DNA of 32,694 nucleotides from positions 1 to 32,694 of the forward strand of contig CACYFZ010000013.1 in assembly GCA_902773835.1 (NCBI GenBank), read 5' to 3'. The notes under the pieces were generated by a model. The model was not told the DNA's origin, ran no database searches, and worked only from the letters and a program-made list of their open reading frames with translations. This stretch comes from an uncultured Eubacteriales bacterium (GTDB lineage: Bacteria; Bacillota; Clostridia; Peptostreptococcales; Anaerovoracaceae). This document shows, piece by piece, positions 24,390 through 32,035 of the stretch (position 1 is its first letter; each line of letters opens with the position of its first letter). The position numbers and the translations under genes were made by a program.

Positions 24390-25742
24390 GTGGAATTTGA
24401 TAAAAAAGCGGTAAACAGAAAACTTGCTAGAATTGCCACACCGATAGCCATTCAGGGTGTGGTAACGGCCACATTATCCATGGTGGATAATTTAATGGTC
24501 GGATTCCTCGGAGAGACAGAACTGGCGGCCGTAGGCGTGGGCAGCCAGATTTTTTCGATTCATTATCTGGTTCTCTTCGGCATACTCAGCGGCTGCGCCA
24601 CTTTTATGGCACAGTTTTTCGGCGCCCGAGATATGGGCAATATCAGGAAGGTGATCGGTGTCGGATTTACGGGACTTTTGATCTTCGGAGGGATATTTTT
24701 TATTATCTCCAATTTGTTTACGGAAGGCATACTTTCCTTCTATACCAAAGATCCGGCTGTGCTGAAGCTGGCAGTTCAATATGTAAGAATTAACAGTCTG
24801 ACATTCCTTCTCCTGGCATTCTCCTCACCACTTGAGATGGCATTTAAGGCTACACAGCAGGTTAAGATACCGATGATAATAAGCGCTGTTGTTTTCAGCA
24901 GCAATACTCTTATAAATTACATACTCATTTTCGGAAAGCTCGGTTTTCCGGCGCTCGGTGTAGCGGGTGCTGCAATAGGAACTCTTTCAGCCAGAGTCCT
25001 CCAGGTTGTTTTGAATACGGCGTTTATGATCAGAAGTGCTAATGTTTTCCGAGGCCCTATCCTCAGTTATTTCGGATGGGACAGGGAACTCATCAGAAGG
25101 ATTGTAAAAAATGCCACGCCGACAACCGTAAACGAATTTCTCTGGTCCTTCGGTCAGACGATGTTCGTGGCTGCCTTTAACAGAATCAGCACTACTGCGT
25201 ATGCGGCTTTTCAGGCGGCAAATGCAATATTTAACATATTCTTGTTTGCCACATTCAGCATAGGCGACGCGGCGCTGATACTGGTCGGGGAGAAGCTGGG
25301 AGAAGGCGATAAGGACTACACCTGGAAGATGTCCAATCAAATCATCAAGGTGCTTGTGGTGGTGGGTGTAGTCGTCGGTTTTTTTACGGCTCTCTTTGAT
25401 AAAAGCTTTGCAAATCTGTTCAACCTCAGCGATGAGGGGAAGATGTACACTTTCTACGTTCTCCTGGTATTCAGTTTGACCATGCCGGTAGATATGTTTA
25501 ACGGAACCATGATAGCGGGTATTCTGAGAGCCGGCGGAGATACGAAATTTGCTATGATCACAGAGGGCATCTGTATCTGGTTCATAGCCGTGCCCCTGGC
25601 ATTCATATCGGTACTGGTATGGCAAGTGCCTATTCACATCGCAGTGCTTATAACAAGGCTCGAGAACTTCGTGAGAGCCGGAATCCTGTTAAAGAGATAC
25701 CTGTCCAAGAAATGGATGAATATAGTAATAGAGAATCTTTAA
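24390..25742 (+). CDS. MATE family efflux transporter
   Basis: A 450-residue MATE transporter with about twelve membrane segments in two halves, starting with IATPIAIQGVVTATLSMVDNLMVGFLG and a repeat of this pattern near ATPTTVNEFLWSFGQTMFVAAFN. It would expel organic cations or drugs using a Na+ or H+ gradient; the substrate is unknown. The GTG at 24390 is preferred because GGAGAAG (24375-24381) is well placed before it and the family begins there. A GTG at 24357 in frame would overlap the end of metA. It ends at a strong terminator. Confidence 0.9.
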   Translation: MEFDKKAVNRKLARIATPIAIQGVVTATLSMVDNLMVGFLGETELAAVGVGSQIFSIHYLVLFGILSGCATFMAQFFGARDMGNIRKVIGVGFTGLLIFGGIFFIISNLFTEGILSFYTKDPAVLKLAVQYVRINSLTFLLLAFSSPLEMAFKATQQVKIPMIISAVVFSSNTLINYILIFGKLGFPALGVAGAAIGTLSARVLQVVLNTAFMIRSANVFRGPILSYFGWDRELIRRIVKNATPTTVNEFLWSFGQTMFVAAFNRISTTAYAAFQAANAIFNIFLFATFSIGDAALILVGEKLGEGDKDYTWKMSNQIIKVLVVVGVVVGFFTALFDKSFANLFNLSDEGKMYTFYVLLVFSLTMPVDMFNGTMIAGILRAGGDTKFAMITEGICIWFIAVPLAFISVLVWQVPIHIAVLITRLENFVRAGILLKRYLSKKWMNIVIENL

Positions 25743-25772
25743 AAAACAGCTGCCCGAGAGCAGCTGCTTTTA
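25741..25772. terminator. Bidirectional terminator after the MATE gene
   Basis: CAGCTGC (25747-25753) and GCAGCTG (25760-25766) pair around CCGAGA, with A-run before and CTTTTA after. It serves the met-MATE transcript and the convergent DUF1461 gene. Confidence 0.85.
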
Positions 25773-25776
25773 TTTG

Positions 25777-26508
25777 TTAATTTTTCATGAGAGCCTTTGA
25801 TGCGACTGCGCACAGAATCGCCGAAGCGGCAATCCATATTCCGCCTATGTACATTCCGGCATCCCTGAAGACTTCTTCCTGCATTATGTTTATCAGATTA
25901 TCCTTGGCCGGGTCCAAAATCCAAAGATCGTTGTTAAAGAAAATCTTATGAAAAATCGTGAAGACGGTCGTAAAATCGATAAACGATGCGATAGCGATTA
26001 TCACGGCGAGGATAAATACCGCAGACAGCGCCTTGAGATATCCGGCGGACAATGCCCGTAGAGCAGCTCTCTTTCCGAGGTGAACATATAAATAAATACC
26101 CAGACCTATTATAAGAAGGATGCAGACGGAACGTGCCCGAAGGCCTTTCATAAACAGATCTCTGCAATCGGCCAGATGTTTCTTTTCCCTCTCGTTAAAG
26201 AACGGAACTTTAACATCGTCTATGCTAGCCTCGCTGTCATCAAGTGAGTCCAGCTTTCCTATGCAGTAATCCAGCATATCCTCCGTCACATGTACTGCGT
26301 CATCGAGGGACATCTCTCCGTTTACATTGGCCGGGGTGTTGTATTTCTGATATTCATTGCGCCAGAAGTTCGGAACCCACAAGCAGAGTGCCTGCACTGA
26401 CGTAAGAAGCAGTACGAATAGGATCATAAGACCCGCGGCAAATGCGGCAATTCTGTTCAGAATGCCCCTAGTTTTTTCATTCGGCTGTGGTAATCTGTCT
26501 GCAAACAT
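25777..26508 (-). CDS. DUF1461 (TIGR01906-like) integral membrane protein
   Basis: A 243-residue membrane protein with a first membrane segment at about 20-42, a soluble loop of about 70 residues, then three more segments. The family marks HKIFFNNDLWILDPAKDNLI (about 190-209) near the third loop and VPFFNEREKKHLADC are present. Function is unknown. GTG 26514 and ATG 26508 are both in frame. ATG 26508 is preferred because an extended -10 (TG-T-TATTAT) ends exactly 6 nt before it on the minus strand, with no ribosome binding site. It is divergent from yerC. Confidence 0.78.
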   Translation of the reverse strand: MFADRLPQPNEKTRGILNRIAAFAAGLMILFVLLLTSVQALCLWVPNFWRNEYQKYNTPANVNGEMSLDDAVHVTEDMLDYCIGKLDSLDDSEASIDDVKVPFFNEREKKHLADCRDLFMKGLRARSVCILLIIGLGIYLYVHLGKRAALRALSAGYLKALSAVFILAVIIAIASFIDFTTVFTIFHKIFFNNDLWILDPAKDNLINIMQEEVFRDAGMYIGGIWIAASAILCAVASKALMKN

Positions 26509-26514
26509 ATCCAC

Positions 26515-26523
26515 ATAATAACA
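26515..26523 (-). promoter_or_regulatory. Extended -10 promoter of the DUF1461 gene
   Basis: On the minus strand TG (26523-26522), T, TATTAT (26520-26515) is followed by GTGGAT and then ATG 26508. The proposed transcript has no leader. Confidence 0.45.
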
Positions 26524-26559
26524 AAAAAGACAAAGAAAAACACGCTTATTTCACTTTAG

Positions 26560-26607
26560 CACTTTAAAGTGTGAACATACAGTAGTATAATATGAGCATA
26601 CTCATAT
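26560..26607 (+). promoter_or_regulatory. yerC promoter with two palindromes
   Basis: TTTAAA (26563-26568) and a perfect TATAAT (26586-26591) lie 17 bp apart. The -35 lies within the perfect 12-bp palindrome CACTTTAAAGTG (26560-26571). A second inverted repeat, ATATGAG (26590-26596) and CTCATAT (26601-26607) around CATA, overlaps the end of the -10 and the start site. Both are good operator candidates. Confidence 0.55.
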
Positions 26608-26643
26608 ACGGGAAGGCTCGGATAAGAGAGCAGGGAGGCTCCT

Positions 26644-26928
26644 ATGATCAGCGATAAAGACAGAAAGAACATGAAGCAATTCTACAACGCAATCCTTACT
26701 TTAAAGACGGAGGATGAAGTTGCGAAGTTTTTCGATGATGTTGCTACCATAAAAGAGGTGCTGGACTTGGCATCGAGGCTTGAAGTGGCGCGCATGCTTA
26801 CGGAAAAGAAAGTATTCAGTGAGATAAGCAAGGAAACCGGCGCCAGCTCTGCAACCATAAGCCGTGTAAACAAATGTCTTAACTATGGTGACGGAGGATA
26901 CAAGACTGCGCTGGATAGGTTGAAATAA
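26644..26928 (+). CDS. yerC: YerC/YecD family TrpR-related protein
   Basis: A 94-residue helical DNA-binding protein related to the tryptophan repressor. The N-terminal helices (about 6-55) would dimerise. The helix-turn-helix is FSEISKETGASSATISRVNKCL (about 58-79), followed by the family end NYGDGGYKTALDRL. A role as transcription regulator is expected but its targets are unknown in the family. AGGGAGG is well spaced before the ATG. Two palindromes in its own promoter suggest control by itself or another repressor. It is followed by a terminator shared with nadE. Confidence 0.9.
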   Translation: MISDKDRKNMKQFYNAILTLKTEDEVAKFFDDVATIKEVLDLASRLEVARMLTEKKVFSEISKETGASSATISRVNKCLNYGDGGYKTALDRLK

Positions 26929-26931
26929 AAA

Positions 26932-26966
26932 ATGAGACGGCTTTGCTGCCGCCTCATCCGATTTTT
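26932..26966. terminator. Bidirectional terminator between yerC and nadE
   Basis: ATGAG-A-CGGC (26932-26941) pairs with GCCG-C-CTCAT (26948-26957) around TTTGCT with one mismatch. Five T residues follow at 26962-26966 and an A-run precedes the stem. Confidence 0.75.
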
Positions 26967-27723
26967 ATTCATCCGCTTTTACTTCAACACCTTCATATTT
27001 GAAGCAATCCATGAACCTCAGCTTAAAGAGGTTCTTTTTATGTAATGAATCTATGCGCTCCTTTGTAGCGGGGTCTTCAATCTCACCGGTGCGAATGTAT
27101 TTATCCAATACTTCGTATGTGAATCCGAGCTTATCTTCATCGCTCATCCCTGAAAGGCCGTCTGAAGGGATCTTATCTATAAGCACTGCCGGAAGGCCGA
27201 GATGTCTTCCCATGGCTCTTATCTCTGCAGTGGTAAAGCAGGACATTGGAGAGAAGTCACCCACGGAATCTCCGTAGCGTGTGGAATAGCCCACCCAGTC
27301 CTCGGACAGATTACAGGTGTTAACAACTCTTCCGTTATTGCTCTGGCCTACGGCATATAGTGTGGACATGCGAAGACGCGGTGGCAGATTTATGGTCGTG
27401 TCGCTGCTCACCTCAACTCCCGCGTCGCCCAGTTCGCTAATGATAGAATCAAAAGCACCCTTGATATTGATGATGAAATGCTTGATATCCAGATGATCCA
27501 CCAATAGCTTGGCCATATCTATATCCGACTGAACACCGTTAGGCATAAGAACCCCTATAACGCGGTCCTTGCCGAGAGCTTCGGCGCATAGAGCAGCTGC
27601 GATTGAGCTGTCCTTACCTCCGCTTATTCCTACTATGGCATTGCATCCCGGACCGTTTACTTCGAACCAATCCCTGATCCATTTTACTGTTGCGTCAGTC
27701 GCTTTTTTAGCATCAAATTCCAT
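26965..27723 (-). CDS. nadE: NH3-dependent NAD+ synthetase
   Basis: A 252-residue NadE of the ammonia-dependent type, with no glutaminase domain. The ATP pyrophosphatase P-loop SGGKDSS lies at 34-40. NTCNLSEDWVGYSTRYGDSVGDFSP (about 142-166) and the C-terminal LPAVLIDKIPSDGLSGMSDEDKLG segment are typical of this enzyme. It converts deamido-NAD+, ATP and ammonia to NAD+. ATG 27723 is chosen over the in-frame upstream codon at 27744 because GGAGG (27732-27736) is 8 nt before it. Confidence 0.94.
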   Translation of the reverse strand: MEFDAKKATDATVKWIRDWFEVNGPGCNAIVGISGGKDSSIAAALCAEALGKDRVIGVLMPNGVQSDIDMAKLLVDHLDIKHFIINIKGAFDSIISELGDAGVEVSSDTTINLPPRLRMSTLYAVGQSNNGRVVNTCNLSEDWVGYSTRYGDSVGDFSPMSCFTTAEIRAMGRHLGLPAVLIDKIPSDGLSGMSDEDKLGFTYEVLDKYIRTGEIEDPATKERIDSLHKKNLFKLRFMDCFKYEGVEVKADE

Positions 27724-27798
27724 TGTATATACCTCCGAATCCACTTCGAAAAATGGCGATTTTTGGCTGAAAATTTAATGTTTCCGTCGAGTGAAATC

Positions 27799-27829
27799 AT
27801 TATACCACATGCGGATAATGTGATAGAAT
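27799..27829. promoter_or_regulatory. Divergent extended -10 promoters of nadE and yhaM
   Basis: On the minus strand TG-G-TATAAT (27807-27799) drives nadE with a leader of about 70 nt. On the plus strand TG-A-TAGAAT (27821-27829) drives yhaM. The two -10 boxes are only 19 bp apart, so the polymerases should compete. CACAT/ATGTG forms a short inverted repeat between them. Confidence 0.55.
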
Positions 27830-27858
27830 AACACGAAGCAAAAGGCAAGGAGAAAGCT

Positions 27859-28824
27859 ATGAAACAATACTACGTAAAAGACTTGAAAGCAGACGACAGC
27901 CATCATCTGGAAGACAGATTCCTGGTTAAAAATGCGGATATCCGCGATGGCAATAACGGAAAGAAACATCTGTATATGACTCTGGCTGATGCCACCGGAG
28001 AGATACAGGCGGTTAAATGGTCCCTGAATCCGGATGAGGTCGCGGCTTTTTCTAAGATAAAGACGGGCATGGTTATCACCGTCGGCGGAAGATGCAACGA
28101 GTATATGGGCAAGAAGCAGCTCGTCCTCGATGCCATAAGAGGACAGGCCAAGGAAGGGAGCTACGATAAGGCCGATCTGTTCAAGGCTGCTCCCGAAGAC
28201 AGCAATTCTATGTACGACTATATCATTTCAAAGATAAATGATTTTAAGGATGAGGACCTTAAGAAACTTTGCCTGAGTTTCTATGAGGACAATAAAGAAA
28301 AGATGCTATACTATCCGGCGGCCATGAGCAACCATCATGCGGAGCTCGGCGGATATCTCTATCACGTCAAGAGAATGATGATGATGGGAGAGAGGGCCTG
28401 CGAAGTTTATACTAATTTGAACAAAGATCTGCTCCTTGCGGGAGTGGCCATTCACGATATTGAAAAACTGAATGAACTCAATTCGGATGAGAACGGAGTG
28501 GTCGAAGATTACAGCCTGGAAGGAAAGATGCTTGGGCATCTCGTAATGGGGGTTGCCGCCATAGGAGAAAGATGTGCAGAACTCGGAATAGATGATGAGA
28601 AATGTCTTATGCTCCAGCATATGTCTTTATCTCATCATTATGAGCCTGAATTCGGAAGCCCTAAGAAGCCGATGTTCCCTGAGGCGGAGATGCTCCACTA
28701 TCTGGATATGACGGATGCGAAGATGTTCGACGTGGAGCAGGCTCTTAAGGACGTGGCACCGGGAGAGTTCAGCGATAAGGTATACACGCTGGATAACAGA
28801 AAACTATACAAGAGAACATTTTAG
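27859..28824 (+). CDS. yhaM: YhaM-family 3'-5' exoribonuclease
   Basis: A 321-residue YhaM homologue. Residues 15-95 or so form an OB-fold nucleic-acid domain (VKNADIRDG...KKHLYMTLADATGEIQAVKW). The HD phosphohydrolase domain follows: NHHAELGGYLYHV (about 158-170), the HD pair at 199-200 in AIHDIEKL, and a later MSLSHH segment, as needed for two metal ions. Such enzymes trim RNA, and also single-stranded DNA, from the 3' end. AAGGAGA precedes the ATG. It is followed 3 nt later by recD2, so the two nucleic-acid enzymes are probably co-transcribed. Confidence 0.93.
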   Translation: MKQYYVKDLKADDSHHLEDRFLVKNADIRDGNNGKKHLYMTLADATGEIQAVKWSLNPDEVAAFSKIKTGMVITVGGRCNEYMGKKQLVLDAIRGQAKEGSYDKADLFKAAPEDSNSMYDYIISKINDFKDEDLKKLCLSFYEDNKEKMLYYPAAMSNHHAELGGYLYHVKRMMMMGERACEVYTNLNKDLLLAGVAIHDIEKLNELNSDENGVVEDYSLEGKMLGHLVMGVAAIGERCAELGIDDEKCLMLQHMSLSHHYEPEFGSPKKPMFPEAEMLHYLDMTDAKMFDVEQALKDVAPGEFSDKVYTLDNRKLYKRTF

Positions 28825-28827
28825 ATA

Positions 28828-31095
28828 ATGCAGCAGGAAGGCAAGCTCGGAAAAGTAATATTCAATAATCCCGAGAACGGCTATACCGTGGCGATTCTGG
28901 ACACAGAAGACGGCTCGTTTCGTATAGCCGGTTCTTTTGCTGAGCCGAAAACGGGCGCTGCATACAGGCTGGAAGGTGACTTTACCATACACCCGAAGTA
29001 CGGAGAACAATTCAGTTTTAAATCCTACGAGGAAGTGATGCCGGAAGGAGAGGATGCGATCTTAGAATTCCTGTCCGCAGGTAATATACGAGGCATAGGA
29101 GCCAAGACTGCAAAGCTCCTGGTTGAGACATTCGGAGAAGAAACCCTGACCGTAATAGAGGAGACTCCTGAAAAGCTTCTTTCCGTCAGCGGCATCGGAC
29201 CGAAATCGCTTGCGAAGATAAGCGAATCCTTCGGAGAGTCGAGAGAGTTCGCCGCAGTATCGATTGAGCTCAGAGAAATAGGTATCGAGATGTCTGAGGC
29301 TGTCAGAGTATATAAGATTTACGGAAGCGATTCTCTTGGAGTTGTTAAGGATAACCCTTACATACTGGCAGAAGACATAAGAGGCATCAACTTCGACAAG
29401 GCAGATAAGATTGCGGCCCGCCTCGGCATAGAAGCTGACAGCTCTGTGAGAATAGAAAGCGGCATCAGATTCAGACTGAGAGCCTGGGCTGCGTCCGGGA
29501 GCACCCTTATGCCTGAAAACAGATTGGTGGAAGAGGTCGCGCAGGTATTGGACGTTTCCATAGAGCGCGTCAGAGAATCCCTGAAGGATATGGTCTTCGC
29601 GGGAGAGCTTGAAGAAGATGAAATAGACGGTCTGCCCGTAATTTATCTATACGGTTATTATCACGCAGAGCAGAGGGTGGCACACGCCTTGAGAAGAATA
29701 AAAGAAGCAGTTCCTAAAGCGATAAATGCGGAATTCGACCACCTCATAGAAGGTGCGGAGGAGAGCATAAGGGCATTTGAAATGTCCGTCAGCCTCTCTG
29801 CGGAGCAAATTGAAGCAGTAAGAGTATGCCTGAACAATAATATAAGCATAATAACCGGCGGGCCGGGCACGGGTAAGACTACCATCATCAATACGCTGGT
29901 CAGGATTTTCAAGTTCCTGGACATGTCGGTTGCGCTTGCGGCACCGACGGGGAGGGCCGCCAAGAGGATGGAAGAGGCCACCGGTGAGCCCGCCATGACC
30001 ATACACAGAATGCTGGAGTTCGTTTGGTCCGATGATGAGGAAACTCTGAACTTCGGCAGGGATGACGAGAACCCTTTGGAGCAGGACGTAATTATTGTCG
30101 ATGAGGCTTCGATGATAGACCTCATGCTTATGGACGGATTGCTGAATGCCGTGAAGGACGGGACCCGCCTTATATTCACCGGAGATGCAGATCAGCTTCC
30201 GTCGGTGGGTGCGGGCAATGTACTCAGGGATATGATCTCTTCGGAATACATAAGCACCATACGTCTTAAAGAGATCTTCAGGCAGTCCGAGGACAGCGGA
30301 ATAGTTACCAATTCCCACCTGATTAACCACGGAGAATATCCTGAGCAGGTCAGCGGAAACGGATTTTACATAATCGGTAAAAGCGGAGAGGAAGAGATAA
30401 TTGAATCCATAAAGAGCTACTGCGGAGGCAGGCTTGAAGAGGCCTTCGACTTTATAGGAGATGCGTCGGACATCCAAGTTCTGACTCCGACCAAAAGAGG
30501 CGTGCTCGGAGCGCCGAATCTTAACGGGATTCTTCAGGAAGTCATTAATCCGCTTGAAGAAGGAGAGGCAGAGCTTAAAATCGGAGCGAAGACCTTCCGC
30601 ATAGGAGATAAAGTAATGCAGCTTCGCAATAATTACAGCGCGGAATGGCGCACGGATTACTTCAAAAGCGAAGGCGAAGGCATTTTTAACGGAGACATGG
30701 GAACAGTCGAAGACATCAATGTTTCCGACAAGAGCATGCTGGTCAGAATGGATGACAAACTCATCACATATGAAGGGGATATGTTTGACGAGGTAGATCT
30801 GGCATATGCCGTTACGGTGCATAAAAGTCAGGGATCGGAATTTCCGGCAGTCATAATACCGGCTTACAGTTTCCCGCCGATGCTGATGACCAGAAATCTT
30901 CTTTACACGGCGGTGACGAGAGGGAAGAGACTGGTAATAATCGTCGGAGACCCACGCAGGGTGAATCAAATGATTGCCAATAACAGAGGAGACGAAAGGT
31001 ATACGGGACTTAAAGAAAGATTATCGGATATGGACTCGGATGCATTCGGAGGAATGCCCGGCATAAGGCAGGAGGTATGGTATGGCCAAGGCTAA
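28828..31095 (+). CDS. recD2: ATP-dependent DNA helicase RecD2
   Basis: A 755-residue RecD2/TraA-type superfamily 1B helicase, the normal length for RecBC-free RecD2. The N-terminal OB-like region is followed by helix-hairpin-helix motifs (NIRGIGAKTAKLLVE and VSGIGPKSLAKI, about 86-131). Walker A is GGPGTGKT (344-351), the TGRAAKRM motif Ia follows, DEAS (425-428) is Walker B, and the C-terminal TVHKSQGSEFPAV and LLYTAVTRGK are motifs V-VI. It unwinds DNA 5' to 3' and helps repair or replication restart. It has no evident ribosome binding site and probably depends on coupling with yhaM. Confidence 0.96.
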   Translation: MQQEGKLGKVIFNNPENGYTVAILDTEDGSFRIAGSFAEPKTGAAYRLEGDFTIHPKYGEQFSFKSYEEVMPEGEDAILEFLSAGNIRGIGAKTAKLLVETFGEETLTVIEETPEKLLSVSGIGPKSLAKISESFGESREFAAVSIELREIGIEMSEAVRVYKIYGSDSLGVVKDNPYILAEDIRGINFDKADKIAARLGIEADSSVRIESGIRFRLRAWAASGSTLMPENRLVEEVAQVLDVSIERVRESLKDMVFAGELEEDEIDGLPVIYLYGYYHAEQRVAHALRRIKEAVPKAINAEFDHLIEGAEESIRAFEMSVSLSAEQIEAVRVCLNNNISIITGGPGTGKTTIINTLVRIFKFLDMSVALAAPTGRAAKRMEEATGEPAMTIHRMLEFVWSDDEETLNFGRDDENPLEQDVIIVDEASMIDLMLMDGLLNAVKDGTRLIFTGDADQLPSVGAGNVLRDMISSEYISTIRLKEIFRQSEDSGIVTNSHLINHGEYPEQVSGNGFYIIGKSGEEEIIESIKSYCGGRLEEAFDFIGDASDIQVLTPTKRGVLGAPNLNGILQEVINPLEEGEAELKIGAKTFRIGDKVMQLRNNYSAEWRTDYFKSEGEGIFNGDMGTVEDINVSDKSMLVRMDDKLITYEGDMFDEVDLAYAVTVHKSQGSEFPAVIIPAYSFPPMLMTRNLLYTAVTRGKRLVIIVGDPRRVNQMIANNRGDERYTGLKERLSDMDSDAFGGMPGIRQEVWYGQG

Positions 31096-32032
31096 ACTGG
31101 ATACGGGAATAGTTGTAATAGGTGCAGCTTTCGTGGATATAAAGGGATATCCATATTCGCAGTACGTGCCGACGGGCAGGAATGCGGGATTCGTAGTAGA
31201 GACTCACGGCGGCGTCGGAAGAAACATTGCGGAAGACATCGCGAACGTGGAACTCAGACCTACATTCGTCACTGTCTTGGATAAAAGAAGCATCAGTAAC
31301 GATGTCCTGGAAAAGCTGAAAAGACATCGCTGCAATACGGACTATATAAAGCGCACAAATGACGGGCTCGGTACATGGCTTGCCGTCTTCGATAACAGCG
31401 GCGATGTGGTGGGCTCTATCTCAAAGCGACCGGACATCTCCAGGATAGAAGACATACTCGATGAGGACGGAGATGAGATCTTCGGCGCGGCAGACAGCAT
31501 AGCCGTTGAGTTTGATGTGGAAGTGCCTACACTTAAGAAGGTCCTGAGTTTAGCTAAGAAGCACAAGAAAAAAGTTTTTGCGGTCATATCCAATATGAGC
31601 ATTGCGATAGAAAGAAGAGATCTTCTCCAGCAGGTGGATTGCTTGGTCTGCAATAAGCAGGAAGCGGGACTTCTCTTCTCTGAAGATTACGATAACGTGA
31701 AGCCGGGTAAGATGGCAGAGCTCGTATCACAGAAAATCGCCCAGGCTAAGATTCCGTCCATGGTGGTTACTATGGGAGAAGGCGGGGCCGCATATGCCGA
31801 GATAAACGGAGAATTCGGGCACTGCCCTGCACCTAAGGTGGAAGCTATGGATACGACGGGCTGCGGAGATGCCTTCTTTGCCGGAGTCGCCATAGGCCTC
31901 ACTTACGGAAAGAGTTTGGCTGAGGCCTGCGAGATAGGAACCAGGCTGGCGGCGTCAGTCATTGTGACGGATGAGAATGTATGCCCGAGATTCCTCCCTG
32001 CGGAATTCGGCATAGATGTAATTAAGGACTAA
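31082..32032 (+). CDS. PfkB-family carbohydrate/nucleoside kinase
   Basis: A 316-residue ribokinase-family kinase. The N-terminal motif THGGVGRNIAEDIA (about 40-53) and the C-terminal DTTGCGDAFFAGVAIG (about 259-274), which holds the catalytic Asp and anion hole, are both intact. The substrate cannot be fixed; the shape (GGVGRNIAE and NKQEA) is like pseudouridine kinases of the family, which is only an inference. GGAGG (31071-31075) lies inside the end of recD2, and the two genes overlap by 14 nt, so they are one transcript. Confidence 0.88.
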   Translation: MAKAKLDTGIVVIGAAFVDIKGYPYSQYVPTGRNAGFVVETHGGVGRNIAEDIANVELRPTFVTVLDKRSISNDVLEKLKRHRCNTDYIKRTNDGLGTWLAVFDNSGDVVGSISKRPDISRIEDILDEDGDEIFGAADSIAVEFDVEVPTLKKVLSLAKKHKKKVFAVISNMSIAIERRDLLQQVDCLVCNKQEAGLLFSEDYDNVKPGKMAELVSQKIAQAKIPSMVVTMGEGGAAYAEINGEFGHCPAPKVEAMDTTGCGDAFFAGVAIGLTYGKSLAEACEIGTRLAASVIVTDENVCPRFLPAEFGIDVIKD

Positions 32033-32035
32033 GAG

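Noticed and set aside
29647..30969. Long open frame (440 codons) on the minus strand inside recD2
   Set aside because: It is antisense to a clear RecD2 helicase with intact motifs, shows no recognisable domain, and such shadows arise from codon bias.
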